Below, piece by piece: positions 61,100 through 64,000 of a stretch of DNA of 64,000 bases. The DNA comes from Balaenoptera acutorostrata (Eukaryota; Chordata; Mammalia; Artiodactyla; Balaenopteridae). Below the pieces are notes generated by a model, which saw nothing but the letters and a program-made list of their open reading frames with translations, searched no databases and had not been told where the DNA came from. Location of the stretch: positions 38,520,561 through 38,584,560 of the forward strand of contig NC_080077.1 of assembly GCF_949987535.1 (NCBI RefSeq), written 5' to 3'. A program made the position numbers and the translations under genes. Position 1 is the first letter of the stretch; every line of letters starts with the position of its first letter.

Positions 61100-61700
61100 T
61101 TAACTTAACAGGTCTCTCAGTATTTGGTCTTTTCCTTTTCTAATCCATCCTCTGTATACCAACAGAATGACCTCTAAAATACAGTCATAACCCATTATTT
61201 CTTTATAACTTTCAATCTGTTCTCACTAAATCTATATAGTCAAATTCATTCTCATGTCAGATGATACCCTTTGGCTTCTGGCTGAAGTTTTCATTCCACT
61301 CGCCCACTAAACTCACAAACACAGCCTAAACATTATCTTGGGAATTGACAATCCATTTTATCTCATACCTCTACAGCTTTCTATATCCCATGCACATTTC
61401 CTGGAACAAACTTCCTACTCCTTCCCAGACAAGCAATAGCCACTCTTCAAGATACTGATCAAATTTTTCTTGTGAATCCTGTGGCAGTCTCAAGAGAGTT
61501 GGGTAGCCCTCCTCTGGGCTGTCTATCTCTCAGACTAAACTTGTCCTGGTCACCTCCCACTGTGTCCCAGTTATGAGTTTTCAGGTCTCTCTCCCTCATT
61601 GGACTGTGAGCTCCTTCAAGATGACAGTGGAATCTGATGTAGCCTTGGGTGATAAGTGCCTGAGAGCTGGCAAATATTTGGCCCTCAAAAGCATTTATTC
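61100..61700 (+). mobile_element. L2 LINE fragment, diverged
   Basis: A C/T-rich stretch with 'tgatacccttt', 'cctggaacaaacttcctactccttcccag' and 'cattggactgtgagctccttcaagatgac', the last being the typical L2 3' block (…GTAAGCTCCTTGAGGGC…). The match is weaker in the middle. Confidence 0.6.
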
Positions 61701-61764
61701 CAATGCAATTTGCTTTCTAGATGAAGCTCATTTAAGTACCATATTAGCACCCAATTCAACAGTT

Positions 61765-61870
61765 TAATTCAATACACATTTATGGAACATTCATGTCTGT
61801 CAGGCACTGCGGTGGGTATGCACAGGTCTGAAACACACATAACCCTGCCCTCAAAGAGGTGGCGGAATGG
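61765..61870 (-). mobile_element. L2 3'-end fragment, minus orientation
   Basis: 'caatacacatttatggaacattcatgtctgtcaggcactgcgg' and 'aaccctgccctcaaagagg' are reverse-complement L2 3' terminal text. Confidence 0.75.
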
Positions 61871-62297
61871 CATGGGCCCCTTCCCAGTTAATTTTGACAC
61901 TTTCTACTAACACAGTTATTCACAGGGTATTAGACGGGCACAGAAGAGGGACATTTCGCCCAGGCTGAGGAAGAAAAAAGAGAGCATGCATATTAAGGCT
62001 ATCTCCCCTCAAATGGCCATTTAAACCTCAATTACTAGTAAAGTAGAATGCTTTCCATCCAACAGCTGCAGTCCGTCTACTTCATGATAAGTATGATAGG
62101 TTGTTACTAAGGTAATTCCATCGTGGTCTAAGAGATCCAAAGATGTAAAGCCACTGTATTATAACTAGCCCTGTTGAAGTGTTCGTGCCCTGATCATCCC
62201 AAATGGAAAATGGCTAGTCATTTGCAAATTTAGTGATTTGGCAAGCTCCTCAATTAATGCTCTCAACAATAGATGTCAATATGCTTAGTTTCCGTTC

Positions 62298-62362
62298 ACA
62301 ATGAAGAAAGAGAGAGGGAGAGACGGGAGAAAAAAGAAGACAAAGAGAAATGCAGAAAGACC
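62298..62362 (+). repeat. Polypurine tract
   Basis: G/A-rich stretch 'gaagaaagagagagggagagacgggag' and following A/G text. Confidence 0.85.
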
Positions 62363-62469
62363 ATTGGGCCACAGATTTATTTGGATATTTCTCGTATCTA
62401 CAATATTTGGAGGTGACATTTTGGTCCTGAGAGTTTTTGTCAGAGTCCTAAACAACCACAGCACTGCAG

Positions 62470-62650
62470 CCAATCCCTGTAATTTTTCTTCCCTGCCAAT
62501 GTTCTACAAGCCTGCCTCTTTACATGTTCTATCACGGCTTCTGAAATACAAATTTCTTGAGGGCAGTCCTCTTGGGTTCATCAGTGTATCACCCTCAGTG
62601 CCAAGAAAAGCATCTCACACTTACTACCCACTGCACAATCATTGAGTATT
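62470..62650 (+). mobile_element. L2 3'-end fragment
   Basis: 'aaatacaaatttcttgagggcagtcctcttgggttcatcagtgtatcaccctcagtgcc' and 'tcattgagtattaa' follow L2 3' terminal order. Confidence 0.65.
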
Positions 62651-62839
62651 AAGTGGAAGCAGTTACAAATATAAAAGAATTTCACTTCCCAAAATTCTCA
62701 GATTGCAGTAAAATAAAAGGACGATTTACAGAATTAGAATTCAATGGGTCTCCACTACATTAAAATGTTCTCTATAATAGCACATAAATTAGAGAAGTTC
62801 TACATGTCCTTGTTCCCTTGCAGTCTGTTTTCAAGACAA

Positions 62840-63470
62840 AAGCCAGTGTGATCCTCTTAAAATATACTCAGGTCATGCCACCCCTCTGCTCAAAATTCTC
62901 CAACAGCTTTCCATCTCAGAATAAATGTAATGGCCTGAGTCCCTCCATTATCAGACTTACTACCCACTTCTCACCTCTTTGACTTCACTTCCTGTAACTC
63001 TCCCTGAACTCACTCCACTACAGGCACATTGGGCTCCTTGCTGATTCTTGAACACAGCAGATATTCTCTTGCTTCAACACTTTCACACATTCTGTCTTCT
63101 CAGCCTAGGGAACTCTTTCCCCGGATACCTGTGTGGCTCACGCCCTTATTTCCTTCAGTCATTTACTCAAAATTCATCTTCTCATTCAAAGCTTCCAGAT
63201 CACTTTGTCTACATTTACAGTCTCACCCCTACCATGTGTTCCAAACCTCCCACTTCTGCTTTATTATTTCTCCTCTGCGCTTACCACACTCTAACATATT
63301 ATGTATGTTACCTTTTTATCTTATTTCCTGTCTTCCTCACTAGAATGTAAGCTCCATGAGGGCTGGGATTTTTCTTTTTGGTTTACTAACATACACTCTG
63401 TGCCTAGAACAGTGCCTGACACACCGCAGGTGTTCAATACATATTCCTGAAGGACTGAATCTCAGTAATG
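62840..63470 (+). mobile_element. L2 LINE 3' segment, well preserved
   Basis: A long collinear L2 match by eye: 'tcatgccacccctctgctcaaaa', 'aatggcctgagtccctcc', 'ttatttccttcagtcatttactcaaa', 'tagaatgtaagctccatgagggctgggattttt' and 'tgcctagaacagtgcctgacacacc', ending 'tcaatacatattcctgaaggactgaat'. The 104-codon and 100-codon open frames here are frames through the L2 relic. Confidence 0.88.
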
Positions 63471-64000
63471 ATAATAAAACTTTTTTTGAAATAACAAGTG
63501 TTAAAAATCAGGAAGAGTACTTGCTTGCTACTATAGTGATTTATAGATGCTGTTTTAACTCTAACTAGCTGTATAATCATTACTAATCACTTGGTTTGCT
63601 ATCTTTAACAAAATCATTACCAATGAGAATCAATAAAGACTATTAATCATTAATCTCCTCTCTCTTATACTTTGCCAGAAAGCAGAAATCCCTCAGCCTT
63701 AAGATGCCTTATCCACAGAATGGACCCACAAAACTATTTTTACGTATAGCTTGAGGAATTATGAAAGGGAAGAAGGCAGAGGTGTCTAGAGGAAGACCCC
63801 ACCTCAGGCATGGGTGTGGATAGTTAAGAATCACTGTTACAGTCTTCCAGGCATCAGTTACCCTTGGAGAATTAGGGCAGACCCACTCTGCTTTAGATTT
63901 CATTTTAAGGGCACATGTTCTTCATCTTCTGGTCTAGTGGTTATGTTTTTGTTTTTCGTAATGTTCTTTACCTATTATCAATAATGACAATGACAGCAAG
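63471..64000. other. Intronic sequence to the window end
   Basis: Unique AT-rich sequence. No named repeat or exon was recognised. Confidence 0.45.

Overview
The window is a piece of nuclear DNA from a mammal, most likely a cetacean (whale or dolphin). It is AT-rich, has no bacterial-style gene packing, and is full of interspersed repeats. Six tRNA-derived SINEs match the CHR type of cetaceans, hippopotamus and ruminants. Four of them have the GC-rich, cetacean-like body. The L1 elements also read like cetartiodactyl L1. The lineage call rests on remembered repeat families, not on a search.

One host coding segment is recognisable: a 138-bp minus-strand exon at 35586-35723 with clean AG and GT splice sites and phase-0 ends. 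Its 46 residues match the start of the second coding segment of NKAIN2 (Na+/K+-transporting ATPase interacting 2). NKAIN2 is a very long gene, so the rest of the window is best read as its introns: 35724-64000 lies upstream of the exon in gene order and 1-35585 lies downstream. No other exon was recognised.

Layout: 1-3263, intron with a MIR fragment and an old LTR. 3276-9232, a nearly complete plus-strand L1 with a repetitive 5' UTR, broken ORF1 and ORF2, and an internal deletion near its 3' end. 9245-20394, mostly unique intron with a nested L1-in-L1, a MER5-like DNA transposon relic, a CHR SINE and a GGA tract. 20395-35585, ancient L1, L2, MIR, LTRs, microsatellites, two SINEs and a perfect 19-bp inverted repeat. 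35586-35723, the exon. 35724-46680, MIR and L1 fragments and a 5.4-kb minus-strand L1 (39298-44667) carrying a CHR SINE. 46681-64000, one more SINE, MIR and L2 fragments, an older minus-strand L1 carrying a SINE, and composite microsatellites.

The protein-coding capacity other than the exon belongs to L1 relics, all frameshifted or interrupted. I found no tRNA, rRNA or CRISPR feature, no operon, and no convincing novel multi-gene system. The most unusual structures are two perfect short inverted repeats that could be template-switch mutations, the tandem-unit L1 5' UTR, and several datable nested insertions with target-site duplications.
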